The position numbers were made by a program, and so were the translations under genes. Of a stretch of DNA of 64,000 nucleotides, positions 11,444 through 22,216 are shown in pieces. This DNA comes from Arthrinium phaeospermum (taxonomy: Eukaryota; Ascomycota; Sordariomycetes; Amphisphaeriales; Apiosporaceae), in the NCBI GenBank assembly GCA_006503535.1, contig QYRS01000016.1, positions 310,001 to 374,000 on the forward strand, read 5' to 3'. How positions within the stretch are numbered: position 1 is the first letter of the stretch; each line of letters begins with the position of its first letter. The notes beneath the pieces are model-generated. The model saw only the letters and a program-made list of their open reading frames with translations, searched no databases and was not told where the DNA came from.

Positions 11444-12994
11444 TCAGACCAAAGCTGTCCGGCAAAACCCTGTCATCTGCCCTTGTGTGATATCTGAATC
11501 AATATCGATCAGCAGATACGGCGCCCACTTCCTCTGCATAAACCGCCGACCGTCCGCCTCCGTGCTACTCATTGCCGACCCGAACCGCGCCCACAGACGA
11601 CGCACGCCCGGAATCTGGGCCAGCGCGACGAGCTCGCGCTGGTCCCGCCGAAACTCGGCCAGTCGCCGCCAGTCGTCCTTCCCCAGCACGCTGAGCCAGG
11701 CGTAGACGACGAGGCGCCGCTGGAAGTCGCCGCCATTATCGTCGCCGTCGCCGCCGCCGTCGTCCGACGACGGCGGCGACGGCAGCAGCTGGGCCGCGCG
11801 CATCCGCTCGTCGGACCAGAGGGCGAACCCGAGCGCGTTGTAGGGCGCGAACCGCCCGAGCGAGGTGTAGGACAGGCGCTCGAGGAGGACGCACTTCTTG
11901 GCGGCCTCGGACGGGACGCCCAAGCGCTCGAGGTCGTGCGGGCGGCGGCGCGGCGCGGGACCCTCCCGCCGGACCTCGAGCCGTTTTGGTGGTTGGGGCT
12001 CCGGCTCCGGCCAGCGGTGCTTTTGGACGGCGTCGAGGTACCGCCTGACGGCCATGGTCTCGCGGTACTGGATGCTCGAGGCGAGGGTGTCGCAGATCAT
12101 GTCGCGGGGCATGCGCGGGCCCAGTAGCTTCTCCAGGCTCCAGACGTTGGTGGCGTCCCAGCCCTGCAGATGATACTCGACGTCGTTGGATGGCCAGTCG
12201 CCGAGGCGCGAGGCCGAGGCGGCTTTGCGGAGGTCCACGATGATCTGCAGGCACCAGAAGGCGCGGAGCACGCGCTGTTCCTCCAGCCACGTCGGCGGGC
12301 CCACGTCCTGCACGGGCACTTTGCGGCCCCGGGGCTTGTCTTTCCAGGGCTCCAGGTCCAGGTTCTCCCGGACCTCGGTCGGCATCTTGTCAAAGTTCTT
12401 TACCGACTGTATCGGGTGGGATGGTCGGATGGCCCGGAACCGGCCCAGGTAGAAATTGAGACAGTCGACCGACAGCGCGGTCAGGTGCCGCGACGTGGCC
12501 ACCAGGCCCCGCACCACCGCCGGCGGGATACCTTCCGGCAGGGACCGCGGAGCAAACGGAATCGGCGCTTTCGCCACGGTGGCATGGTCCAGGTGGTAGG
12601 GCATGATGACCTGACCCACAAACTCGGACAAGCTCTGTAGCGGGAGCGTCCCCGTCCGGATCATGGCCGCCATGTACATCTGCACTGGGACGAAGGAGAT
12701 GGCGACGCCTGGTTTATCTGGCTCTTGGGTGTGCAGCCCTTTGCGAATCGGGCCGTACCCATTGTACAGAACGCCCTCGGTCACTTGGACGGCGAACTCG
12801 TCAAAGATGCGGTAGGCGACAGGGGATGCATGGAGCAGACAGTCCAGCGATGCGAGCTCGTCCAATTTTAGGAGAATGTCAACGATGATCTCGGTGGGGA
12901 GTCGCTCGAATAGTCCTCCGCGTCTGCTGTGTAATAATTCTAGGATACCCAATCGGGGGAACTTATAGGGGTGGATGGGGGAAATGGTCGCCAT
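11444..12994 (-). CDS. F-box protein
   Basis: A 516-residue single-exon protein. Residues about 30-70 form an F-box (FERLPTEIIVDILLKLDEL, then SLDCLLHASPVAYRIF), the Skp1-binding module of SCF ubiquitin ligases. The rest has no repeat or known substrate domain that I can recognise; there is an acidic low-complexity patch (SSDDGGGDGDDNGGD) near the C-terminal third. Fungal genomes hold many such F-box proteins of unknown target. It overlaps nothing and ends 242 nt from the AA9 stop in convergent orientation. Confidence 0.8.
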   Translation of the reverse strand: MATISPIHPYKFPRLGILELLHSRRGGLFERLPTEIIVDILLKLDELASLDCLLHASPVAYRIFDEFAVQVTEGVLYNGYGPIRKGLHTQEPDKPGVAISFVPVQMYMAAMIRTGTLPLQSLSEFVGQVIMPYHLDHATVAKAPIPFAPRSLPEGIPPAVVRGLVATSRHLTALSVDCLNFYLGRFRAIRPSHPIQSVKNFDKMPTEVRENLDLEPWKDKPRGRKVPVQDVGPPTWLEEQRVLRAFWCLQIIVDLRKAASASRLGDWPSNDVEYHLQGWDATNVWSLEKLLGPRMPRDMICDTLASSIQYRETMAVRRYLDAVQKHRWPEPEPQPPKRLEVRREGPAPRRRPHDLERLGVPSEAAKKCVLLERLSYTSLGRFAPYNALGFALWSDERMRAAQLLPSPPSSDDGGGDGDDNGGDFQRRLVVYAWLSVLGKDDWRRLAEFRRDQRELVALAQIPGVRRLWARFGSAMSSTEADGRRFMQRKWAPYLLIDIDSDITQGQMTGFCRTALV

Positions 12995-13546
12995 GCCTCT
13001 TCTAGTTGACTAGTCTGTAGCTAGGTGTGTGGAGAGAAAGGTGCGGAAGGGAGATGGTACCTCAGATCGCGTCGCGGGGAATTAACGCGCAAGGTGGCAA
13101 TCATCCCTACCTCTCCCAGCTGTCAGCCACTTGCTGGTGGCGTGTACCTCTGAGGGGCTGCACCGCGCGCCGGTACCAAGCTTGGAGGCGAACCTATCAG
13201 CAATTCGCCCACTGCCAGGACCCGGAGTCTTGGGTGTTTACTTATGCAACCAACTGTGACTGGTGATAACTGTGGACGTTTCGATACGTGCAGTGGAAAC
13301 AGTTTCAGAAGTAAGGATATTGACAATTAATTGAGAAACTAAGACGGACTCCGATTGATCGCCTGTCATGGACGGATATCCTTCAAACCGCGGTCCAATA
13401 CCCATTCCTGCCCTTCTTGAAAAGCTTCTTCCTAGGGATGCCCTAATACAAGCTCTACCCAATGACACGCCAACAGATCCACACCAACGAGAGATGATCT
13501 ACTTGATTTCTCCTTGACCATTCAGATTGACCTCGCCGATCTTCAC
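12995..13546. other. Intergenic: F-box promoter and ADH 3' side
   Basis: No gene, RNA or clear repeat seen. Confidence 0.6.
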
Positions 13547-14870
13547 CTAACGTTGGGGGGCAATAACTCCATTGGTGGTCTCAGATGAAATGTCCTGCTG
13601 CTGCGGCGAGGCCTCGCCAGAGCAGTTATGGCTCTGCCACTCCCAGGGAAACCGGATGACCACTTTGGTCTCGAGTTTCTTGTCAAACCGGCTATACGCC
13701 TCGGGCACGTCCTCGATCCCCACCTCGCTCGAGATGATGAAGTCGGGCCGGGCCCGTCCCGTCTCCACCAGCTGCAGGATCGTCGGGCTCAGCCCGACGA
13801 TATCGGCGGCGCCGCCCTTGTAGGAGAGGCCCTTGAACCAGAAGTCGGCGACGGGGAAGTCGACGGTCGACGGGAGGGAGTCGGCGTTGGGCGCCCCCTT
13901 GGAGGCCGGGATCTTGCCCCAGACGCCGACCACGCCGATGCCGCCGCCGACCGAGGCGACCTTGACCATTTCTTTAGTCACGTAGTCGGGCTGGTGCTCG
14001 AGGTCGGGGTTGAGCGACTCGTACCCGACGCAGTCGCAGCAGCGCATGACGCCTTCGGGGTGCAGGGCCAGGATCTGGTCCGCGGCCCCGAGCTTCTTTC
14101 CCTCGTCCTCCTTGGTGAAGTCGATGGGGATGGCGCCGATGGACCTCGCCTTGGCCAGCCGCGCCGGCACGTGGTCGACGACGAAGACCTTGCTGGCGCC
14201 GCGCAGCATGGCCGAGTGCGCGCAGAGCAGGCCGACGGGCCCGCCGCCGAAGACGGCCACGGCGTCGCCGGCTTGGAATCCGGCAAAGTCTAGGCACTGC
14301 CAGCCCGTCACCAGTATGTCGGAGAGAAACAGGTAGTTGAGGTCGTCGTGGGAGTTTTGGGTCTCGATCTTGATCAGGCTGTCGTCCGCATAGGGCACGC
14401 GGACGTATTCGGCTAGTCACCGTGCCTCAATTTAGTAAAGCCATCTTTCAACATGCGCTTAGAGACTCAGCAGACTTACCTTGCGTTCCATCAACATCGC
14501 CGAAGTCCTTTCCCAGGCCGAGGCAAGTCAAACTCGGAACGACCGTGGGCTGAGATGCCAGGTGACCGTCATCGGGGATACAGGCGATGACGACACGGTC
14601 ACCGACTTGGAAGAACTCGGTGCCGGAGCCCACCTCGACTACGACGCCCACGGCTTCGTGGCCCATGATCCACGGGACCTCGGAGCTCCCGAGTTGGCCG
14701 TGGTACGTGTGGAGGTCGGTGCCGCAGATGGCCGACGCGGTGACGCGGATGATGGCGTCCTCGGGCATCTGGATCTTGGGCTTGGGGACGTCGCGTACGA
14801 CCATCTCGAAGGGCTTGCCTTCGAAGAGGACGGCGCGCATTGTGCCGTGGCTGGTGTATTCAGTGGTCAT
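13547..14870 (-). CDS. Zinc-type alcohol/formaldehyde dehydrogenase-like MDR enzyme
   Basis: Exons 14870-14480 and 14412-13547 give 418 residues. The catalytic zinc motifs are present: CGTDLH (Cys49) and GHE (His71-Glu72). The nucleotide fold shows VAVFGGGPVGLL and the coenzyme-binding end VFVVDH. The later part (MRCCDCVGYES, then GGGIGVVGVWGK) resembles the glutathione-independent formaldehyde dehydrogenase branch. The four-cysteine structural-zinc loop seen in many family members is not evident after GDRVVIACIP. The substrate is unknown. It reads in the same direction as MFS-1 and lies 746 nt from it, at the left edge of the cluster; membership is possible but unproven. Residues 1-10 could be extra, since Met11 also starts a typical family N-terminus. 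Confidence 0.88.
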
Positions 14871-15616
14871 TTTGACAAAGTTGCTTAGTAGCGTGAAATC
14901 GAATCAGTGTGATTAAGAAGATGAATTGGTCTAGTCGTTAAAAGATTGCTGCATTGCAACAAACTGAGAACTCTGGAATCATCGGGAGGAACAGTTACAT
15001 ATATAGTCCAAGTCCCTACGACGGGGCGGTTTTGGACCACGTGGTTGCTGGCCCACGCAAATCACAAACATCAACTAAGATGGCCTCAGCCCTACGAGAT
15101 CATATCATTCCGTTAGTCAATTGCTTGAAGAGTCCCACCAGAGCTCGATCATGGTTGCGTTCTGGATCTCACTCGCAACATCTGATCTACTCACGTCAGC
15201 CTCAGCTCCAGATTCCCTCCGTCAACATGCCAACCAATCACATGCAGTAGAAAGGATCTTGAAGCTTGCCACGAGGCACTGTGGATAAGCTGACGCCACA
15301 GTGACATTCCACTTTTGGTTATTTCATGTAACGGTGACGGTGTCACCCGATGCACTTCAGTCAGATTTCACGCTTCGGGAGAGCAACTAAACTCGCCAAA
15401 TCTAAATGGAGGAACAAGAAAAGAAGGATGACACCGAAACTTGAAATGGACATATATTCAGCTACTGGAGGCCTCCAGCGGTGGCCGAGATCTGGACTAC
15501 GGACGGGGAGGTTTGGCCCCCGCAATGGGCCAGGAGATACATTGCAACGGGAGCGAAGGGCAATTTCTCCAGTAGTTCGATTGACGTCAGATGCCTGGTC
15601 GGCGCTTTTATATGCA
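14871..15616. other. Intergenic: ADH promoter and MFS-1 3' side
   Basis: An A/T-rich TATATA stretch near 14999 lies about 130 nt upstream of the dehydrogenase start and could be its TATA box. Nothing else is recognised. Confidence 0.5.
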
Positions 15617-17633
15617 TTAGGCTCCGCCCGAAACAGCCACCTTCTGTGCGCCGACGGGGAAGAGCCTCTCCTTCTTCATAAGCAGCGCGCAGATGGCCGC
15701 GATGGCTCCAGCGGCCGTGCTGAGGATGTAAACCCGGCTCATGGCTCTCGTAATGGCCGCGACCGCCTCCTGCTGGACGGAGGGGCTCAGGCGCGAGAAG
15801 AGGGCACTGCGAGTGCCGGTGATGGCACTCCGAATCTCCTGGTCGGAGAGCCCCATGCCGCCAAGCACCTCACGAAGATTTCGAAAGGACAAGCTCTGGA
15901 AGATCTGCCCCCCGATCAGCAAGCTCAAGGTCTGGAACCCGAGCTGCGAGAGGTTCTGTATCGAGATGACCCGCTGGAGGTCAAGGCCGTCGCCTGTTTC
16001 GGCCATGATGGTGACGCCCGAGACTGTAAAGCCGAGATTAAACACCAAGCCAGTGCCGGCACCCAAGATGATGCTGTAGCCGTAGACATTTGCGTTGGCG
16101 GTCTCCGGGTTGACAGTGAACATTGCCGCACTGCCAACTGTCATAAGAACCCCGCCGATCAGGTACAGGATCCAGCTGGAACGGTTAGCTCTCTTGTTCA
16201 TGGAGATCAAGACGGGGATGCGCTTACTAGTAGTTGACCCTCGGCAGGAGGGCGCCAGACAGCATATTCAGTGTCGCAAGGAAGCAGATGTAAGGGAGAA
16301 GGCGCACCGCAGCCATGAGCTCCGAGTCGCCGAGGGTGAAGGCGAAGTAGAGAGGGATGTAGTAGACCGGCACGTAGATGTTGGTGGCCGCCATGGCGGT
16401 GACAATGTTGAGCAGAACCTGCGTCTTGTTCAGGAGAATGCGGCCTGGGGGGAACATGCGTGCTTCCGGCGTCGTCAGGAAGGCGAAGTGCTGCTGGGCG
16501 AACACCATGGCGAACAGGGCTCCGGTCACGACGAAGACGGCGATCGTGCGTCCGTCGTTCCAGCCCCAGGTCGAGCCCGCGAAGGTCAGGACCAAGGTGA
16601 GCGACACGGCTGCCCCGGTGCTGCCAACGAAGCCAACCCAGTCCATGGCCTTGAGCTTTTTGGCGACGGGGCTGTCTGCTGCTGCACCATTGGGGGTGAC
16701 GGGTGGAAGGTAAAATAAGTATATCGGGGCACAGATAGCGGCAACTACACTGTCCAGAGGTCTAAGTATACAAGTACTTGCCTGAGATTGCTCCCGAGTA
16801 TTAATGATCCACTTACAGGTTGATGTAGAAGGCCCAACGCCACGTCGCAGAAGACGTGGCGAAAGCACCCCCAACTACAGGGCCCAAGACGGCTCCTGAT
16901 CCCCATACCACCCCAATGCCCGAGATATAGCGGCCTCTTTCTTGCTCAGTGGTGCAGAGGGAAAAGTAATTCAGGATACTGCGCAGATAGATGTGTCAGT
17001 GAACCATCGAACCGGAACCTGATGCAGGGAAGATCAGTCGAGTGTTTACCCGAGAAAGATGCCAGTGCCACCGACGCCGGCAATGGCTCTGCCGATGATC
17101 AAGGCGTTCATGCCGGGCGCCGCGCCACAGAGTGCAGAGGCGCCCTCGAAGAGAACGATGCTGCCGATGAACATGAATTTCAAGTCGAAGACGGAATATA
17201 GGGCGGCACTTCACAGTGTCCAGTTGGTCAGTCTCGCTTTGTTGGTTGATGAACGGGGAGGCAACGTTGGAGAGAAACCAACTTACCCAGGCAAGATGGC
17301 GCATACGGAGCCGAGAGGAAAGGCAGTACCGATCCATGTGAGCTTCTCGACTTGACCAAACTGCTCGATAATGGCGGACTGGACGTCGGCAGCGATGGTA
17401 CCGTCGAGGCCGTAGATGAGGGCGCCCACGTAGAGGGATGCCACGGCAGCAGCCCATTTCCACCCCTGCACCGCTCTTGGGCTTGGCCCGGGGCCATCCT
17501 CGGCTTGCGGGAAAGACTCCATATCAGGCGGCGTCGGCGGATCGGGTCTGTCTGGGGTTTCGTTGGTGCTTCCACGGGAGCGAGGCTCGGGGGTTTTCTC
17601 GAACCCCAGCGCGCTCCCTTCGAAAAACGGCAT
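15617..17633 (-). CDS. MFS transporter, DHA2 (14-TM) type; MFS-1
   Basis: A drug:H+ antiporter-like exporter in the plasma membrane. Five exons keep frame: 17633-17287, 17208-17050, 16978-16817, about 16749-16228 and 16175-15617, giving about 582 residues. The acceptor near 16749 has a close alternative five bases on. Motifs include GALIYGLDGTIAADVQSAI in TM1, the A-type loop LYSVFDLKFMFIGSIVLFE, IIGRAIAGVGGTGIF in TM4, and GPVVGGAFATSSATWRWAFY, which corresponds to motif C and TM5. Length and motif pattern fit the 14-TM group linked to secondary-metabolite export. It shares a 461-nt divergent promoter with the dual zinc-finger regulator, and that promoter carries two matching palindromes. 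Export of the cluster product is an inference. Confidence 0.9.
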
Positions 17634-17853
17634 GACGATCCACGCATAATTGACCCAAATATGAGGGGCAAACGACAGAAGACGAGAGAATGTGAGGAAC
17701 GGTACGAAGGCAATGGATTAGCAACATCGGGTGCAGAACACGAACAGAGCCATCAAGTGTGCCGCGTCTTAATATAAGTGGTGGTCACCGGGATGGCCAT
17801 CAATCGCCGCAGGTGTAAGTGTAAGTGACCCACACTACTAAGTACTTTTGCTT

Positions 17854-17868
17854 CGGCCAGTTTGGCCG
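17854..17868. promoter_or_regulatory. Palindromic CGG-N9-CCG site
   Basis: CGGCCAGTTTGGCCG, one base from perfect symmetry. CGG/CCG triplets at fixed spacing are the classical target of Zn2Cys6 dimers. Confidence 0.5.
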
Positions 17869-17937
17869 TCGACCAACTTGGCCGCTTGTGGAGAGTCCTG
17901 AAAGAATGGGGCCCGGCACGGATACGACGAATTTCGT

Positions 17938-17952
17938 CGGCCAATTTGGCCG
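17938..17952. promoter_or_regulatory. Palindromic CGG-N9-CCG site
   Basis: CGGCCAATTTGGCCG: perfect 7-bp arms around a central T; differs from 17854-17868 at one base. Confidence 0.55.
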
Positions 17953-18094
17953 CGGCTTCAACTCCTCATCATTACCATTCGGGCCTGGATGGCGGTGGTT
18001 TTCATACAGGGTCAACATACGTCTTCATTTCATTGCCATTCTATGCAGTCGCGGGGCGGTCATTCAAGCATAGCCCGACGCGCACCTCGTTGTC

Positions 18095-20069
18095 ATGCAT
18101 GCACTGTCCGAGTCCTCCCCGCAGGCCTCGTCGCCTTTACCACTGCGGTTTTGCGGCACCTGCCACAAGCCATTCTCCAAGGGTTGGTTCACAGTTCTTT
18201 CTTTGACCATGTCTCGTCATTTGCCTCCTTCCGTATCTATGATTTCTTATTGCGGCGACTCGGCAGGGCGGGATTGGTGATTGCCCCTCATGTCGCTTTT
18301 CAAGAAAATCTGGGAGGCTCCCTTGCTGTAGGCTTGGACAACAGTTGACATGTGGCCAATAGAATCGTCGTACCGTCGCCATGTACTCTACTGCCGCCGC
18401 GCCCAAAATCGCCCCAAAACTCGTGTCAGAGCTTGCCGGGCTTGCAACCTGGCCAAGGTGAAATGCACCCTGCAGCCCAAATGCGTGCGATGCAGTAACA
18501 AGGGCCTCGAATGCGTTTACGACACGACTGGTGCACCTGCGGCTCCTGCACAAGACGGACGCGTCGCCAACGAAGGACTGCCACGATATGGCGCCCAGGA
18601 TTGCTCTCCGTCTGACTCGTTCAGTGGCGATGGTATGACCGAGACGCTGGATGGTTGGTCTGAGTTCGACGCGGCACCCGACATTACGGAAGAATCCCCA
18701 AACGCCATGGACTGGGGCGCATTCGAGCTCACGGCGCATCAACCCTTTCCTGAAATAGCCAAAGATTTCCTACCCAAATTGCTCCAACCAGGCACGCAGG
18801 TTGTGTCTCACAATGGGGAATTGGTAGATGATAGTCCTTACGGACTCGTCGCCACTTGCGATCCCCAGCGTCTCTTGGCCGACGGTTCTGCCTCGCCTCC
18901 ACGAGCTGTCGTCCTCCAGGATGAGGAGCCGAGTCCCGCCCTCGTCCGGCCGACCCATCTCCCCGAGCCGCCAAACCCCAGCTTCTTGTCGCAAATCGCC
19001 ATGTCGGACCCCGTCGCGAACTGCACTGCCCACGCCGTCTTGCGGATGCTGCGCGCCCTCCCCCACATGATGCTGCGCCGAGAGACTTTCCCCCCTTTCA
19101 TTCACGCGCACTGGCATCGCGCCGCCCGTCCGAATGCCGCAGAGCCGGCCCTGCCCACGCCGCTGGCGAGCTGCATGGGCATCGCACAGGTCTTTGCGTC
19201 GCCGAATGTCGAGACGAGGCCGTTCCTTTGGCGCTCGATTCAGACGGAGCAGCGATCCGCGGCCGAAAGGGTTGAACCCCCATCTCGTCTCCGCTGCTTT
19301 CTGGTCCCTTCACTAACCTCATGGTGTAATAATAGTCCAAACAACGGCTGCTCTCGAAGGAGGAGCTGCTCGCGACGATACAAGCTCAGCTCGTCTACAT
19401 CATGATGCGGGTAATGGACCAGTCTCCGGCCATACCGGGCATGAGCCATGAGATGCTTGTTGTCTACCAGGTAATTACGGCATCTCATACATATCAGGAA
19501 TTTCTGACTGATTGCTTTCCAGAACCTCTGTGAGAGCTTCAAGGACTTGTGCAACCAGCCGTTCTTCCAGGACGAGAGGCAACATCCAAGCTCCTGCTGG
19601 GAAGACTGGATTTTTTCCGAGTCGAGACGAAGGTAATAACTCCATTGTCTGAGGATCACACACGGCATTTCCCCGTTTCATGTCGGCCCGGCTAATGTTG
19701 CGACCTAGGACTGTGGTCGTCTGGCTTCTCATCGCTCACTTGGTTCAAGTCAAGATTGGCGTGCGATGCGACTCGTTCGATGGGTTTCGGGAGGTTCCCC
19801 TTCCCGCCGGCAGGTCGCTTTGGGAGACGAGGACCAGGCAGGGTTGGCAAGTGGAATACGAGTTGTACATGAGAATGCCGCGTGGAGGGCTCGAGCTATT
19901 CGGTGACCTCATTGACGCCTGCAGGCAGGGCGATGTCGGTTCAAACCAGCTGAAGCTAGACGCTTGGAATGCGACGGTCGATGGTCTCGGGATCTTGCTT
20001 AATCTGGCGGCATCTATTTTCCAGGGAACATGTTCCTTGATGAATGTCTTCCTAACTACTTGTATATGA
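18095..20069 (+). CDS. Dual C2HC / Zn2Cys6 zinc-finger transcription factor
   Basis: Probable nuclear regulator, 533 residues. Exons are 18095-18182, 18363-19270, 19336-19470, 19523-19632 and 19709-20069; all keep frame. Joining exons 1 and 2 rebuilds a finger, Cys20-x2-Cys23-x12-His36-x3-Cys40 (FCGTCHKPFSKE, then SSYRRHVLYC), directly followed by a Zn2Cys6 cluster with Cys54, 57, 64, 70, 73 and 80. Without exon 1 the first finger would lose two ligands, which is why I chose the start at 18095. The C-terminal half has helical motifs of fungal regulators (QRLLSKEELLATIQAQLVYI). The donor of intron 1 (GTTGGT) and of intron 2 (GTTGAA) are weak, so these joins are inferred from the reading frame and family pattern. 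It ends 23 nt from the stop of the convergent citrate synthase. Confidence 0.85.
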
Positions 20070-20092
20070 AGTGCAACCAAGCTATATCACAA

Positions 20093-21585
20093 CTATTCCG
20101 TCCGGTTCAGCTTGCCCGTGTACTTTTGCCCCGGACGCCATATGCTCGGCGGACCCTCCATGGCCTCCTTCCAATGCGCCATGAAGCCCTGGGTCCTCGA
20201 CACGATGGAGATGGGCAGGATGAACTCGGGCGGGAAGCCGAGGGCCTTGTAGGCGAAGGCGGCGAACAGGTCGGCGTTGGGCCGCAGCTTGCGCGAGACG
20301 AAGTACTCGTCCTCGGCGGCGGCGCGGTCGAGGGCGAAGGCCACCTGCAGCAGCGGGTCCCTGGCCACCTCGTCCGAGAGCTCGGCCAGGATGTCGCTGA
20401 TGTAGGTGAAGCGGGGGTCGGTGACGCGGTAGACGCGGTGGCCGTAGCCGTAGAGGCGCTCCTTGCCGGCTTTGACGCGCGCGATCTTGGCCGGCACGTC
20501 GGCGACGGTGCCGACCTCGGCGATGTTCTTGTAGGCGACCTCGATGGCGCCGCCGTGAAGGGGCCCGTAGCCGGCCGAGATGGCCGAGACGAGGCTCGAG
20601 ATGGCGTCGGGCAGGGCCGAGGCCGTCTGCAGCAGCGCCGCCGTCGAGCACGTCATCTCGTGGTCCGCCACCGTCGCCCAGAGCCGCTCGAAGGCGTCGA
20701 CGTAGCGCGGGTTGGGCCGCCCCGTGCCCGCGTCCACCTGGCCCGTCATGAGCAGGAAGTTCTCGACGTACGACAGGTCCCGGCGCGGCGGCGTGAAGGC
20801 ACGGCCGCTGTGGTGGCAGTAGGCGGCGGCCGTGATCATGGACAGGCTGGACATGACCCGGATGACCTGCTCGTCGACGTTGGCGGGCTGGCCCATGTAG
20901 AGGTTCTTGGCCACGTGGGCCGGGACGGCGCCCATGTCGCTGGATTGCAGGGCGCTGAGGCCTGCCACCATCATGCCCAGTATCGAACCATTTTTCCTAC
21001 AACATAACACGATTAGCCCACTCTACGCTGTTTCTGCATGGTTGGTGATGGCCTACGGGAACGACCGGATGACGTTGAACACGCTGTCATCTATCAGCGG
21101 GACGTTGTTGAGACGTTCCTGGTAGATCCGGGCCTCCTCGGTGGACGGCCAATCTCCCCAGATGAGCAGGTGAGAGACGTCGACAAACTTCTTCTTCCCT
21201 ATGATGTCGTGGATGGAGTAACCCCTGTACTGAATCGTACCCTCGAGGCCATCACTGGTTTGTGTCAGCACCGGCCTGTAAGTATACCACCTCGAAGGAC
21301 TTACATGTAAGTGATCTTGCTCTCGCTCACCAAGGTGTTGGAGTAGCCCGGATCGTAGACTCGGAGGCCTTGCTCGTTTTGGAACTCCGGGTTTTCTGCA
21401 TCCTTGGGGGCCTTCAGCGCCTTGAGGTCGCTTGCATTGATGGAGTTCTGGTCGATCCTAATGGCATGGTATTGTCCAGTTCGGCTGTCAATGACATGTA
21501 GAACATCGCCCAGATCAAGACGAGTCTGGCTGTCCTTGCTGGAGCTGATGGTCCCGTTGGACTGAGTCGTCACGGTCGAAGTCAT
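20093..21585 (-). CDS. Citrate synthase homologue, probable alkylcitrate synthase
   Basis: Predicted to condense a FAS-derived acyl-CoA with oxaloacetate to an alkylcitrate. Exons 21585-21305, 21254-21057 and 20996-20093 give 462 residues. Catalytic features of citrate synthases are visible: His274 (DHEMTCST), His309 (GPLHGGA), His348 (YGYGHRVYR) and Asp404 (RPNADLF). The N-terminus is Ser/Thr-rich with few basic residues and does not look like a mitochondrial transit peptide, unlike the primary metabolic enzyme; a cytosolic place beside FAS would fit. It is divergent from FAS alpha across a 631-nt promoter. That context, plus the dehydratase and decarboxylase further on, argues against a simple methylcitrate-cycle role: no methylisocitrate lyase is nearby. 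Acyl chain preference cannot be read from sequence. Confidence 0.92.
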
Positions 21586-22216
21586 CGTGAATCAATCTGG
21601 CTTTAGAAGAAGTATCTTGCGTGCTCTGGTGCCCTCGCCCTAGCCTTCTGCCCTAACCATTCACGGGGCTTATTATATCCGCCCTCCCTTTGTCGCTGAA
21701 TTGGAGGAATGGTTCGGCCAATCCCGCGAGTTCTCATGCCTGACTAGGCTATCAGGCGTTGCGACCTGTGACGTTACGTAAGGTTCGGGGCCGGCCACCG
21801 AGGTCCGATGAGCTGACCTACACATCGCTCCGCAAAATGCCGAGGCTGAGATCCGAGTAAGCCGCACAGATAGCTTGATGCTCTCGGGTTGCTTGGAATC
21901 ATCATGCGGATGCAAAAGAGGAGTCGGCTGCGAGAATCGTGTCTGTACCCACGGAACTTAGGCGATGGCCGGTCCGGCGTCTATTCGCGTGAACTCTGGT
22001 TGAACCCGGGGATTCCTGTGACTATGATGGCCTGTTGGTTGTATATCTCCACCAGCCCCATCCGAGACTCGACAAGCCCTTGTTCTGGGCATTGGTCCTG
22101 GGCATAGATGTAAACGCCCTGATACAGAGAGCATTTTACAGAAAGATAGATCTGCATTCTTCATTGTCTTACAAAAAAGCAATTTGTTGTTGTGTTTTAC
22201 TCCATCATTGCCAGTT
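21586..22216. promoter_or_regulatory. Divergent promoter citrate synthase / FAS alpha
   Basis: A TATAAT-like box reads toward the citrate synthase at 21677-21672, about 90 nt before its start. A CGG-N9-CCG site lies at 21786-21800. Confidence 0.6.
21786..21800. promoter_or_regulatory. CGG-N9-CCG site
   Basis: CGGGGCCGGCCACCG. Same triplet spacing as the sites in the MFS-1/regulator promoter; the spacer differs. Confidence 0.35.

Larger units (their letters stand above)
17634..18094. promoter_or_regulatory. Divergent promoter MFS-1 / dual zinc-finger regulator
   Basis: Holds two nearly identical 15-bp palindromes (17854-17868 and 17938-17952) and one extra half site TTGGCCG at 17878-17884. 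Confidence 0.6.

Noticed and set aside
15350..16237. 295-residue plus-strand open frame over MFS-1
   Set aside because: Shadow of the transporter exons; no similarity or structure of its own.
20093..21585. Citrate synthase as a primary methylcitrate-cycle enzyme
   Set aside because: No transit-peptide-like N-terminus, shares a promoter with FAS alpha and no methylisocitrate lyase is near; kept only as an alternative to test.
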